From NCBI RefSeq assembly GCF_000523235.1, contig NZ_CP006850.1:3100001-3164000 (forward strand): a stretch of 64,000 bases of DNA. Direction: 5' to 3'. The stretch comes from Nocardia nova SH22a. Its GTDB lineage: Bacteria > Actinomycetota > Actinomycetes > Mycobacteriales > Mycobacteriaceae. The notes under the pieces are model-generated. The model did no database searches. It worked only from the letters and a program-made list of their open reading frames with translations, and was not told the origin of the DNA. This document shows positions 25,442-35,687 of this stretch, in pieces. The position numbers were made by a program, and so were the translations under genes. The stretch's first letter is position 1; the number at the start of each line of letters is the position of its first letter.

Positions 25442-26491
25442 ATGCGCGGCGTTGTGTTCAACGGTGACCGCAACCTCGAAATCGTCTCGTTCGACGACCC
25501 CGAACCCGGGCCCGGGGACGCGGTCGTGCAGATCAAGGCGTCCGGGATGTGCGGTAGCGATCTGCGGTTCTATCGCGCCGCACCCGGTGAGGCGCTGGCC
25601 GCGTTCGGACTCCGGGGCGACGATGCGGGCATCATCGCCGGGCACGAGCCGTGCGGTGTGGTGGTGGCACTCGGATCCGAGGTGGATTCGCGTGCCGTCC
25701 GCGTCGGCGACCGCGTGATGGTCCACCACTACGACGGGTGCGGGTTCTGTGATCGGTGCCGCGGCGGGTGGACGCAGATGTGTGAGCGGGGCGCCAAGAT
25801 CTTCGGCGCCACCGCCCACGGCGGCCACGCCGACTACATCAAAGTGCCCGCGCGCACGCTGGTTCCGCTGCCGGACGGGCTGAGCTTCGCCGCCGGTGCC
25901 GCCATCGCGTGCGGGACGGGAACGGCGTTCGGCGGCCTGGTACGCCTGGATCTCAATGCGCGCGACACCATCGCCGTCTTCGGGCAGGGGCCGGTCGGCC
26001 AGTCCGCGGTGCAACTGGCCGCGGCGATGGGAGCCGAGGTCATCGCCGTCGATGTCGCACCCGAAAGAGTCGCCCGGGCAACCGAATTCGGCGCCGCGCA
26101 CGCCGTCGACTCCAGCGCTGCCGACGCGGTGGCGGCGATTCGGGAGCTGACCGGCGGCAAGGGCGTGAGCTGTGCCCTCGACTGCTCGGGCGCGGCGCCC
26201 GCCCGGTCCGCGGCGGTTCAAGCCACCGCGCCGTGGGGCCGGGTGGGATTCGTCGGCGAGGGCGGGCAGGTCACGCTGAACGTCAGCCCGGAAATCATCC
26301 GCAAGCAGCTGACCATCATCGGCTCCTACACGTTCTCGGTTGTCGGACAAGGTGATTGCGCCCGCTTCATCGCCGAACACGGCGTCGACGTCGACAAGAT
26401 CTTCACCGATCACTGGACGCTCGACGACGCCGACCGGGCCTACCGCGAATTCGACAAGCAGACCGGCGGAAAAGCGGTCATCGAGTTCTGA
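25442..26491 (+). CDS. Zinc-dependent alcohol dehydrogenase (MDR family)
   Basis: 349 residues from ATG 25442, GAGGAG 5 bases upstream. Catalytic zinc ligands appear in GMCGSDLRFY and GHEPCGVVV, and the structural zinc loop as GCGFCDRCRGGWTQMC, with four cysteines. The nucleotide fold has AVFGQGPVGQSAVQLAAAMGAEVIAVDVA, whose Asp suggests NAD rather than NADP. With the aldehyde dehydrogenase it would convert an alcohol to an acid for CoA activation. A hairpin follows the stop. Confidence 0.94.
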   Translation: MRGVVFNGDRNLEIVSFDDPEPGPGDAVVQIKASGMCGSDLRFYRAAPGEALAAFGLRGDDAGIIAGHEPCGVVVALGSEVDSRAVRVGDRVMVHHYDGCGFCDRCRGGWTQMCERGAKIFGATAHGGHADYIKVPARTLVPLPDGLSFAAGAAIACGTGTAFGGLVRLDLNARDTIAVFGQGPVGQSAVQLAAAMGAEVIAVDVAPERVARATEFGAAHAVDSSAADAVAAIRELTGGKGVSCALDCSGAAPARSAAVQATAPWGRVGFVGEGGQVTLNVSPEIIRKQLTIIGSYTFSVVGQGDCARFIAEHGVDVDKIFTDHWTLDDADRAYREFDKQTGGKAVIEF

Positions 26492-26501
26492 GGAATCGGG
26501 A

Positions 26502-26533
26502 ATTCCGGGTGGCCGACGCGGGTCACCCGGAAT
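26502..26533. terminator. Terminator between convergent adh and merR
   Basis: 10-bp stem (26502-26511 with 26524-26533), 12-base loop. It lies 11 bases after the adh stop and overlaps the stop of the frameshifted merR. Confidence 0.7.
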
Positions 26534-27424
26534 CCGCCTGCGATCGACTCAGCGCCCGATACAGCCAGTCCTGCGCGGCCCCGGTGGTGGTCGCGCCGGT
26601 GATCTCGGTGGTGAGCGCCCAGTACCGGCGAACTCGGGGATCGGTGTCGTCGTATCCGTGCAGGAGTCGTCGCCGGAACTCCGCGGTGGGGCGGACCCCG
26701 CGGGCGGCGGCGTGGGCGGCGAGGAAACGGTCGAGTCCGGGGCCCGGCCGCGGTTCGATCCGCGTGCGCACCAGCGGGTCCACGAGTTCGCATGCTTCGG
26801 CGATGCCGGTCAGCAGCGCGCGTTTGTCGCGAATACCGGTGGGGTCGCGGCGGCCAGCGCCGGATCGGCGGCAGCGGCGGTGAGTTCGGCGTAGGCGACG
26901 ATTCGGCGGGGCGTGGGATCGGCGGGTGGTTCCGGGATGTTCATGGCGACGAATCCGTCGAACAGTTCCGGTGTGATCGGGGTCAGCACCCGGCGCCAGA
27001 AGGCGACGAGGCCGTCGTGTGTGCCCCGGCGGTCGCCGAGCGCGGACAGGAGTTCCATCCGTGCGGCCCGCTGGGCGGGGGAGGCGTGCTCGACCGCGAT
27101 CAGCGCGGCCCTTCTCCAGGCCAGTTCCCCCAATTCCGTATCCACCGCGGCTCTTTCGGCGGCCAGGGCGTCGAGGATCGACATGCCGCCGTCGAGTACG
27201 GCGATGATCGTGGGCAGGCCGAGGCCGAGAAAGCGCAGCTGCCGCACCAGCCGCAGCCGGTCGATCGAGCTCACCGGATCGAACAGCCGATGACCGCCGG
27301 CGCTGCGCTGTGAATCCACTACGCCTTCGTCGCAATAGAAGCGAATGGTGCGGACCGGGACGCCGGTGCGCCGGGACAGCTCCCCGATCGTCACCAGAGC
27401 ATCTCGATGTGTGTCATGGGTCAC
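26523..27424 (-). pseudogene. MerR family regulator interrupted by a frameshift
   Basis: From GTG 27424 the protein reads as a MerR regulator: HTH LVTIGELSRRTGVPVRTIRFYCDEGVVDSQRS and a dimerisation helix. It then meets TGA at about 26810 after VFATNARC. A second frame opening at about 26850 continues with DKRALLTGIAEACELVDPLVRTRIEP through to TGA at 26523, giving a combined length of about 300 residues, normal for this family. One base missing in the ACCCCACC run near 26845-26852 would restore a single frame. Either a recent null mutation, a sequencing error or a programmed shift. The adjacent maleylpyruvate isomerase-like gene would be its natural target. Confidence 0.72.
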
Positions 27425-27496
27425 AATGACTGGAACCTCCACCCGGCTGGAACTCCTACGGTACGTCAGCACCCATCACACGAGGAGTTGGCGAAC

Positions 27497-28159
27497 ATGG
27501 CTGGAGATGTGCCTGTGGACACCGATCGGATCTGGGCGGCCGTCGCCGCCGAGCGCGCGAGTCTGATCGAATTGCTGCGGCCGCTGCCCGAGAGCGATTG
27601 GGACCGCGCGTCGCTGTGTGCGGGCTGGCGGGTTCGTGATGTCGTCGCACATCTGATCCTGTCCGCCGATTCCGGGCTCGGGTCGATCCTGATCAATCTC
27701 GTCCGGGCCCGAGGCGATTTCGATCGGATGGTCCGCGACACCGCCGTCCGCCACGCGGACCGCCGGAGCACCGCGCACCTGCTCGCCGAGCTGCACGACA
27801 GCGTCGGCGCCCGCACCACGCCGATCGGCACGAGGCCGATCGACCGGCTCATGGACCTGCTGGTACACGGCCAGGACATCGCGATCCCGCTCGGAATCGA
27901 ACGCGAAATGCCCGCTCTCGCAGCATGTTCGGCGCTCGATCGAGTGTGGAGCGGCGGTTTCCCGTTCCACGCGCGCAAGAAATTCGGCGGGTACCGGCTG
28001 GTGGCCTCCGACGGTTCGTGGACCGCCGGTGCGGGCCCCTTGGTCGAAGGTTCGGTGACGGAGTTGCTGATGCTCATCACCGGCCGCCTCCCGCGACCGG
28101 GCCGACTCACCGGTGAGGGTGCGGCCCGGCTTATCGCGGAGCAAGAACGGTGGGAGTGA
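27497..28159 (+). CDS. Mycothiol-dependent maleylpyruvate isomerase family protein (DinB-like)
   Basis: 220 residues from ATG 27497 (GAGGAG upstream). The TIGR03083/MDMPI pattern is clear: DRIWAAVAAERASLIELLRPL, SLCAGWRVRDVVAHLILSAD with metal-ligand His, and LLVHGQDIAIPLG with a second His. Such proteins bind zinc and often use mycothiol as cofactor for isomerisation or detoxification. Divergent from the frameshifted merR, whose operator probably lies in the 27425-27490 gap. Confidence 0.85.
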   Translation: MAGDVPVDTDRIWAAVAAERASLIELLRPLPESDWDRASLCAGWRVRDVVAHLILSADSGLGSILINLVRARGDFDRMVRDTAVRHADRRSTAHLLAELHDSVGARTTPIGTRPIDRLMDLLVHGQDIAIPLGIEREMPALAACSALDRVWSGGFPFHARKKFGGYRLVASDGSWTAGAGPLVEGSVTELLMLITGRLPRPGRLTGEGAARLIAEQERWE

Positions 28160-28170
28160 TACAGCCCAGG

Positions 28171-28371
28171 TCAGCGATCTGGGTAGTGGCCCGGTGCGCC
28201 TGTGGCCGGAGCGACGAAGGCCGCTGCGGGCAGGGGCAGAACCACCATCCCCGGTAGCACGATCGCGGCCATTGCGGCCGCCCACCGCTCGTGCCTGCTC
28301 ATGGTCGCGCGCCGTTCGGGCCGAACGACGGTGGTCGCCGAATCGCTGGTCGTCGTCGAGCCTGATGTCAT
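28171..28371 (-). CDS. Possible small membrane or secreted peptide
   Basis: 66 residues from ATG 28371. A polar N-terminal part is followed by a hydrophobic segment (RWAAAMAAIVLPGMVVLPLP, then AAAFVAPATG). Such a short uncharacterised open frame is weak evidence by itself. It is listed because a perfect-arm TGTCCA-N6-TGGACA palindrome lies 35 bases upstream of its start, while no other gene begins near that site. Confidence 0.3.
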   Translation of the reverse strand: MTSGSTTTSDSATTVVRPERRATMSRHERWAAAMAAIVLPGMVVLPLPAAAFVAPATGAPGHYPDR

Positions 28372-28405
28372 GGATTCCAAGTTAGAGAGAATTGCGCGTG
28401 CCGAC

Positions 28406-28423
28406 TGTCCAGATACTTGGACA
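28406..28423. promoter_or_regulatory. TGTCCA-N6-TGGACA palindrome, copy A
   Basis: TGTCCAGATACTTGGACA. Perfect 6-base arms. Located between the small minus-strand frame at 28171-28371 and the 3' end of the ABC operon. Same motif at 36970, 38768 and 41990. Confidence 0.65.
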
Positions 28424-28532
28424 AGTTCTCGAATGCGTCGGTAGCGGGCCCGCCGATCCGACGCGACTCGCAGCAGAATTCCGGCGACTCGTAGGCGATT
28501 GTCCTGTCCCGCAACGAGTTCGGAATGCGCTC

Positions 28533-28562
28533 CGGCCCCGGCTCGAACGAGCCGGGGCCGGG
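28533..28562 (-). terminator. Terminator of the ABC importer operon
   Basis: Perfect 13-bp stem (28533-28545 with 28550-28562), loop GAAC, 17 bases beyond the ATPase stop on the minus strand. Confidence 0.85.
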
Positions 28563-28579
28563 CAGGGGGAACCGCGCCG

Positions 28580-30091
<1,512 letters not shown>

Positions 30092-30096
30092 CGGGA

Positions 30097-31191
30097 TCAC
30101 CCTCTTTCCTGGTCGTCGGTCAGCTGCAGGAGATTGCCGAAACCCTTGGCCGCGGCCAGTATTCGCCCCTCCGACACGGCGACGCCGGTCACGCCGTGGC
30201 GTGCGCTGTCGACCCGCGCGTGCGCGCTCTCCACCACGCGCCCGGTGCGGTCCACCCGCAGTACCAGCCCGCACGAACGCGCGGGCGCCCACGGTTTGAC
30301 CTCGCCCAGGACACGCAGCTGACCCATCTGCATGGTGTCGGTGTAGGGGTTGGTGCAGCGCAGTCGCGGGACGAACCAGTCCTCGGGGTCGACGGTCGCC
30401 ACCATCTCCTCGATCACCTCGGGCTCGTCGAGCAGCATCTCGGTGACCCGATTGCGGATGTAGGGCGCCGCGACCCACCAGCCGTCCCCGGCCGCCGCGA
30501 GACGTCCCGGATAGACCGGCATATTGCGCGCGATCGGACGCGACGGGCGAGCGAGTGCGGCCAGGGCGCGCAACTCGATGCGGTGATCGAAGCTCAGCGA
30601 CACCAATACCTCGGTGGGGGAGGCCACCTCGATACCGGAGGGCCACGCCAAACCCTGGGCTTCGACCCGCGCCCGCGACCCGTCCAGCCGTACGATCAGG
30701 CCGGACCGATCGCCGCGCACCAATGCGCGAGACCAGCCGCGGGCGTCGTGATTTCGCGAGCCCACCGTGGCGAGCACGGTCCCGTCGGGAAGGACGGCGA
30801 GGTCGGTGACACAGGTCGACACCACCTGATCGGTGCACAGTTCGGTAACCGTTCCCGAGGCGGTCTCGACCGCGACCAGTCCGGTGCCCTCGACCGCCGC
30901 GATCACCGCGCCGCCGCGGCAGACGAGCGATCCCACCGGCCCGGGGCATTCGGCGAGGGTGCGCGGCTGTCCGCCCGACAGTTCGACAATGCGATGTCCG
31001 GTGCTGAACAGCAGCGCGCCGGAGTCGGTGACGACGACGTCATCGGGTTCGCAGGTGCCCGGAGTCAGCAGTTCCGCCGCCTCGTCGAGCCGCCGGTTGG
31101 CCCGCAGTCCGGCATCCATCGGCGGAACGGTGCGGTGCCGGCCCCAGGCCGGATTGATCCATTCGGCGAGGGTGGCGATCGTGCGGTTCAC
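30097..31191 (-). CDS. SMP-30/gluconolactonase/strictosidine-synthase-like beta-propeller
   Basis: 364 residues from GTG 31191, overlapping the stop of the permease fusion by 3 bases. Repeated blades such as GALLFSTGHRIVELSGG, GTVLATVGSRNHD and ASPTEVLVSLSFDHRIEL, with late segments RNMPVYPGRLAAAGDGWWVAAPY and NPYTDTMQMGQLRVLGEV, match soluble members of the strictosidine-synthase-like/SMP-30 family. No signal peptide. Members hydrolyse aldonolactones or related esters, so a cytoplasmic role on the imported sugar derivative is suggested. It is related to the propeller fused to the adjacent permease. Confidence 0.78.
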   Translation of the reverse strand: MNRTIATLAEWINPAWGRHRTVPPMDAGLRANRRLDEAAELLTPGTCEPDDVVVTDSGALLFSTGHRIVELSGGQPRTLAECPGPVGSLVCRGGAVIAAVEGTGLVAVETASGTVTELCTDQVVSTCVTDLAVLPDGTVLATVGSRNHDARGWSRALVRGDRSGLIVRLDGSRARVEAQGLAWPSGIEVASPTEVLVSLSFDHRIELRALAALARPSRPIARNMPVYPGRLAAAGDGWWVAAPYIRNRVTEMLLDEPEVIEEMVATVDPEDWFVPRLRCTNPYTDTMQMGQLRVLGEVKPWAPARSCGLVLRVDRTGRVVESAHARVDSARHGVTGVAVSEGRILAAAKGFGNLLQLTDDQERG

Positions 31192-33419
31192 AGGATCACC
31201 CCGGCGGGTGTGCGCCTCGTATCCGCCAGTCCCGGAACGCGATTCGGGTCGATGGCGCCGATCTCGCCCGGCTCCAGCGGCAGCCTGCCGATGCGGTTGT
31301 TGCTGACCCCGCACAGGTAGAGATGTCCGCCCTGTTCCTTGACCGAGGTCACCATCGGATAGTTCTCCATCGTCTCGTCCCACAGCACGTCCAGGACCCG
31401 GCCGCGATCGTCGAACTTGAGCACGCACGACATGTTCAGCTGTGGAACGACCCAATTATCAAGGGACACTTCGCGAGTCATCCGGCGTCGCACGCCCGGA
31501 TACTTGCGCAGCAGATCCGACATCGGGGTCCGCATCGCGCACAGCGGCAGCCAGTAGTTGCCGTCCGAGGACCGGTTCAGATTGTCCGGGTAGCCGGGCA
31601 GGTTCTCCAGCACCGGCTCGAGCTGTCCCTGTTTCGGCCCGGCGATCCACAACCGATCCACCCGGCACAGCCCGGTGCTGACGATCAGGATCGACTGCCC
31701 GTCGTGTGAGGTGCAGATCCCGTTGGGGAATACGTGATTGGAGACGACCACCTCGGTGCTGCCGTCGGGATCGATGCGCACCACCCGCCCGTTGGAGCGG
31801 AACTCCACCAGTTCGATGAGGAAGTCGGCGGTGTTGTTGCGGGTGGAGAAGTCCGAGGCGTAGATCGATCCGTCGGGTGCCACGTCGAGATCGTCGACGG
31901 CCCGCAGCCCGGAATCGTCGAGCAGTGAGAACGGGCTGCGCTTGACCTTGTTGGCCAGCAGTTCCGACTCCCCGTCCGGCGAGACCCGATAGACGCCCAT
32001 ACCGCCCACCGCGACCACCAGATTCCCGTCGCGGTCGAAGACGTGGCCGCAGGGGAAACCGCCGGTGCGAGAGAAGATCTCGCCCTCGGTGCGGTCGGGA
32101 GCGAACTTCCACACCCAGCCACGCTGATCGCCGCAGAAGACATTGCCGTCACCGTCGACGGCGCAATCCTCCGCGCCCCGGATCTGACCCAGGCCGATGG
32201 GCGGCGCGCTCGTCAGACGACTGTTGAGATTCCAGACGCTGCCCGGAGTGTTGATATCGGTGAGTGGCGGCAGGACCAGTTTCGCCGGGTCGATCTTGAG
32301 CTTCTCGACCGTGCGCTGGCGATACTTGCCCCATTTCAGGTCGAGGACCGTGAACAGCAGCAGCACGGCCGCCAGGATCACCGTGTAGTAGGACCCCTGC
32401 GCGCCCTCGGCGATGGTGGCCTGCTGGATGATCGCCACCACGAGCACACCCACGGTCGCCCGCAGCACCGATCCGCGGCCGCCCTTCAGGCTCACCCCGC
32501 CGAGCACCACCGCGGTCAAAGCGATGATCTCCCAGCCGTTTCCGACATTCGGATCGGTGCGGCCGAGCCGGGCGGCGGTGAGCAGACCCGACAGTCCGGC
32601 CAGCGCCCCCGACAGCACATAGATCCAGAAGGTGGTGGCGACGACGGGAATTCCGTTGCGGCGCGCGGACCGTCGATCCGAGCCGACCGCGGTCACCCAC
32701 CAGCCCCACCGGGACCGGGTCAGCCCGATGTGCACGACGAGCAACACCACCACGAACAGGAACCATTCCGTCGGAATCCCCGCGATCTTGCCGAAACTCA
32801 GGAAATCCCAGACGATATCGGGTTTGGCGACGCCGATCTTCGTGCTGTAGGCGCTCTGCAGCGCGGCCGCGGCGCCGCCGAAGGCGATGAGTGTGACCAG
32901 CGTCGTGATGAACGGCCGCATCTTCAATCCGGCGATGAGGAACCCGTTGATCGCCCCCAGTGCCGCGCCGGCGACGACCGCCGCCGGAACCACGAGCGGC
33001 ATCGGCCAGTTCCACACCCGGTCGGCGACCATCGCGCCGAGCGAGGCGACACCGACGATCGACCCGATCGACAGGTCGATTCCGCCGCCCACCAGCACCA
33101 CCGTCAAACCGATCGCGAGCAGGCCGTATTCGGTGGCCTGATCCAGGATGAGCGGAGTGTTGTCGGCGCCGACCCGGGTGGTGGCCAGCACGATCGCGCA
33201 CAGGATCAGGGCCAGTCCCAGCGGGACCGCGCCCTCCATCCAGCGCTTCTCGAACAGTTCCGACAGCGTGCGGTAGCGGGCGATGCGGTCGGTCCACCGC
33301 CCGCCGGTGAGCGGGAACGAATCCACGCCCCGGGACAGGAATCCGATGCCCAGCCGTCCGCGGGTCAGCGGTCCGGAACGCCTTTCGGGCGGAGAGGTTT
33401 CGGTGAGTGCGGTCGTCAT
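31188..33419 (-). CDS. Fusion: RbsC-type sugar permease plus SMP-30/strictosidine-synthase-like propeller
   Basis: 743 residues from ATG 33419 (GTG 33425, overlapping the preceding stop, is an alternative). Residues about 60-355 form a branched-chain/ribose-type permease with at least eight hydrophobic helices and the conserved GGGIDLSIGSIVGVASLGAM and LGGVSLKGGRGSV. Residues about 380-743 are a beta-propeller with DLDVAPDGSIYASDFSTRNN, VVVSNHVFPNGICTSHDG, ENLPGYPDNLNRSSDGNYWL and a VTSVKEQGGHLYLCGVSNNRIG ending, as in the strictosidine-synthase-like family. No stop or frameshift separates the parts. Such a covalent permease-lactonase fusion is unusual and places the presumed hydrolase at the cytoplasmic face of the channel. 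Confidence 0.9.
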   Translation of the reverse strand: MTTALTETSPPERRSGPLTRGRLGIGFLSRGVDSFPLTGGRWTDRIARYRTLSELFEKRWMEGAVPLGLALILCAIVLATTRVGADNTPLILDQATEYGLLAIGLTVVLVGGGIDLSIGSIVGVASLGAMVADRVWNWPMPLVVPAAVVAGAALGAINGFLIAGLKMRPFITTLVTLIAFGGAAAALQSAYSTKIGVAKPDIVWDFLSFGKIAGIPTEWFLFVVVLLVVHIGLTRSRWGWWVTAVGSDRRSARRNGIPVVATTFWIYVLSGALAGLSGLLTAARLGRTDPNVGNGWEIIALTAVVLGGVSLKGGRGSVLRATVGVLVVAIIQQATIAEGAQGSYYTVILAAVLLLFTVLDLKWGKYRQRTVEKLKIDPAKLVLPPLTDINTPGSVWNLNSRLTSAPPIGLGQIRGAEDCAVDGDGNVFCGDQRGWVWKFAPDRTEGEIFSRTGGFPCGHVFDRDGNLVVAVGGMGVYRVSPDGESELLANKVKRSPFSLLDDSGLRAVDDLDVAPDGSIYASDFSTRNNTADFLIELVEFRSNGRVVRIDPDGSTEVVVSNHVFPNGICTSHDGQSILIVSTGLCRVDRLWIAGPKQGQLEPVLENLPGYPDNLNRSSDGNYWLPLCAMRTPMSDLLRKYPGVRRRMTREVSLDNWVVPQLNMSCVLKFDDRGRVLDVLWDETMENYPMVTSVKEQGGHLYLCGVSNNRIGRLPLEPGEIGAIDPNRVPGLADTRRTPAGVIL

Positions 33420-33421
33420 GC

Positions 33422-34492
33422 TCACTGGCCCTTGTAGCAGGCGATGGACACGTCGTCGACGTTGGTCTTGTCGACCATCGCGTCGGAGACGAAGGACACG
33501 GTATGGGAGCTGCCCGGTTTCACCCCGGACTGGATCAGTTGCTGGGCCTCGACCGCCGCCGCTTCGCCGATGCCCTGCACGTCGTAGGCGACCGAGGCGG
33601 TGACCAGGCCCTGCTTCAGCGCGTCACACCAGCTCTTGTCGGCGTCGAAGGTGTAGACGCCCACCGAATCCGGCGCCACCTGACCGCGCCCGACCGCGTT
33701 GGCGACGGTCTGGCCGACGGTGACGGCGTTGACGTCGTAGGTCACCAGGAAGCCGCACAATTTGCCCTGCGACTGCTGCAGCATCGACTCCGCCGCCTGC
33801 TGGGCGACCGCGTTCTGGAACTGCGAATGCGCGACGGTCACTTTGTATCCCAGCGGATCGAGCACATCGTGGATGCCCTGATTCCACTGGATCGAGGCCG
33901 GGTCGTTGCCGGGGCCGTCGATCACCGCGACCTGTTTGGGCGCGTTGCGGCGGCTGCAGTCGTCGGCCGCGCGCTGGGCGATGGTGCGTGCCGAGTGCGC
34001 GACGTCGACGCCGATGAACGAGTCGCCGAGCCGGGTCGACATCATGTTCAGCACGACGGTGTAGATACCGGCGCGCTCGGCGGACTGGATCGCGCTGTCG
34101 AGCAGGCCCAGATCCTGGTTCTGCAGGATCAGCACATCGGCGGCCTTGCGGGCGATCAGATCGTTGATGGTGCTGATCATCCGGTCGCTGGAGAAGTTGG
34201 AGTCGTAGACCTGGAAGTCGGCGCCGAGATTGCCGAAGGTCCGCTGCATGGTCGAGCCCCAATTCTCGGTCAGCGCATAGCCTTTGTAGAGAATCGGGAC
34301 GAAGGCGATCTTCTTGCCCTTCATCACGTCGTGGGCCTTCTGCACGGCGGGCATCATCTCCACGTTCGCGCCGAACGCCTGGTCACCGGAGGCCGCGCCG
34401 CTGCTGCCCGCGCTGCTGTCGACCGAACATCCCGCGATGGCGAATGCCGCCAGCGCGGCCATCACCAGGGCGAGTACTTTCTTCCTGTTCAT
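33422..34492 (-). CDS. Sugar-binding lipoprotein of the ABC importer
   Basis: 356 residues from ATG 34492. A type II signal peptide ends in AFAIAGC (Cys21). The mature protein is a periplasmic-binding-protein-type-I sugar receptor (KKIAFVPILYKGYALTENWG, ISTINDLIARKAADVLILQNQ, VAVIDGPGNDPASIQWNQGI, GVYTFDADKSWCDAL). Two cysteines in the second lobe could form a disulfide. It captures the solute outside the membrane and hands it to the permeases. The ligand cannot be inferred, though two lactonase-like propellers in the same operon hint at an aldonolactone or a sugar converted to one. Confidence 0.92.
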   Translation of the reverse strand: MNRKKVLALVMAALAAFAIAGCSVDSSAGSSGAASGDQAFGANVEMMPAVQKAHDVMKGKKIAFVPILYKGYALTENWGSTMQRTFGNLGADFQVYDSNFSSDRMISTINDLIARKAADVLILQNQDLGLLDSAIQSAERAGIYTVVLNMMSTRLGDSFIGVDVAHSARTIAQRAADDCSRRNAPKQVAVIDGPGNDPASIQWNQGIHDVLDPLGYKVTVAHSQFQNAVAQQAAESMLQQSQGKLCGFLVTYDVNAVTVGQTVANAVGRGQVAPDSVGVYTFDADKSWCDALKQGLVTASVAYDVQGIGEAAAVEAQQLIQSGVKPGSSHTVSFVSDAMVDKTNVDDVSIACYKGQ

Positions 34493-34550
34493 CGTTGAAC
34501 ACTCCTGCTCGTGAATCGTCGGATTCGGAAAAGTCCTGTGGGGGAGGGCA

Positions 34551-35567
34551 TTACAATTCGCCCGATTTCTCGGTCTCGACATTGCGCGGATGCAGCCAGG
34601 CGTCGAAGGCGATGGCGGCGATCAGCACCGCGCCGCGGATGAGGTCCTGCACGGCGGTGGTGAGCCCGTGCAGAACCAGCAGATTGTTGAGTACGCCGAC
34701 GAACAGCGAACCCGCGAGCACGCCGAGAATCGTGCCCCGCCCGCCCGACAGCGACACACCGCCGATGACGGCAACGGTCAAGGCGGTGAACAGGATCGGG
34801 TCGAACGAGGTCACGGTGGTCTGCACGCTGCCCTGGATCGAGACCGTGACATATCCGGCCAGTACCGCCAGCAGGGCGGCGATCACATAGGTGAGCACCT
34901 GCAGCGGTCGCACCGGTGCACCGGTGGCGCGGGCGGTGTCGAAGTTGTCGCCCATCGCGCGGATCAGGCGGCCCGCGGAGGTGTAGGAGATGAACAGCCA
35001 GGCCAGTACGAATACCGCCGCGGCCACCAGCACCGGGCGCGGAATGCCCAGGACAGAGCCGTTGCTCAGTGCCGCGATCCACGATCCGCCGGGCACGTTG
35101 TAGACGTTCTGGCTCAGGAACAGGATGTCGACTCCGCCGATGGCGAGCATGCCGGTGGCCAGCGTCGCGAACAGCGCCGGAACCTCGAAGTAGGCGATGA
35201 GCACGCCGTTGATCACGCCGATCAGCAGCGCGAGACCGGCCATCAGCAGAATCGCCTCACCCTCGGGCATACCGCGATTCATGAAGGCCAAAGTGGCCTG
35301 TGCGGACCCGAGCCCGATTCCGGCCACCGACAGGTCGATTCCCTTGCCGAGGATGACCACGGCCTCGCCGACCGCGAGGATCCCGAAGGCCGCCGACAGG
35401 CTCGCGATACTGGTGAAATTGTTGAGCGACAGGAAGTTCGACGTCGTCAGCCCGCCCGCGAGGCAGACCAGTACCGTGATGCCGAGTACCAGATAGCCCT
35501 GCTCGACGCGCGCGATCCGGGCTCTCGGGGAGATTCGCCGGTGTGTGTCCACCGTCGCCGTGGTCAT
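34551..35567 (-). CDS. Sugar ABC transporter permease, RbsC-like
   Basis: 338 residues. About ten hydrophobic segments and the conserved VILGKGIDLSVAGIGLGSAQA and GGVSLSGGRGTILGVLAGSL loops identify a carbohydrate importer permease. It is the first gene of the operon and pairs with the permease half of the fusion protein, so the importer may have a heterodimeric membrane domain. A PucR-type regulator lies 120 bases upstream in the same orientation. Confidence 0.93.
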   Translation of the reverse strand: MTTATVDTHRRISPRARIARVEQGYLVLGITVLVCLAGGLTTSNFLSLNNFTSIASLSAAFGILAVGEAVVILGKGIDLSVAGIGLGSAQATLAFMNRGMPEGEAILLMAGLALLIGVINGVLIAYFEVPALFATLATGMLAIGGVDILFLSQNVYNVPGGSWIAALSNGSVLGIPRPVLVAAAVFVLAWLFISYTSAGRLIRAMGDNFDTARATGAPVRPLQVLTYVIAALLAVLAGYVTVSIQGSVQTTVTSFDPILFTALTVAVIGGVSLSGGRGTILGVLAGSLFVGVLNNLLVLHGLTTAVQDLIRGAVLIAAIAFDAWLHPRNVETEKSGEL

Positions 35568-35687
35568 CGGCGACCACGTCCGCTGTTGTGTGATGGCTCC
35601 ATCGCCACTCCTCGTCAGTCATGTGATGTGGCTGACAACTGTGGCTCAGGGCACACCGGCACGGCATCCGGCGCCGGTCGGATTCGA

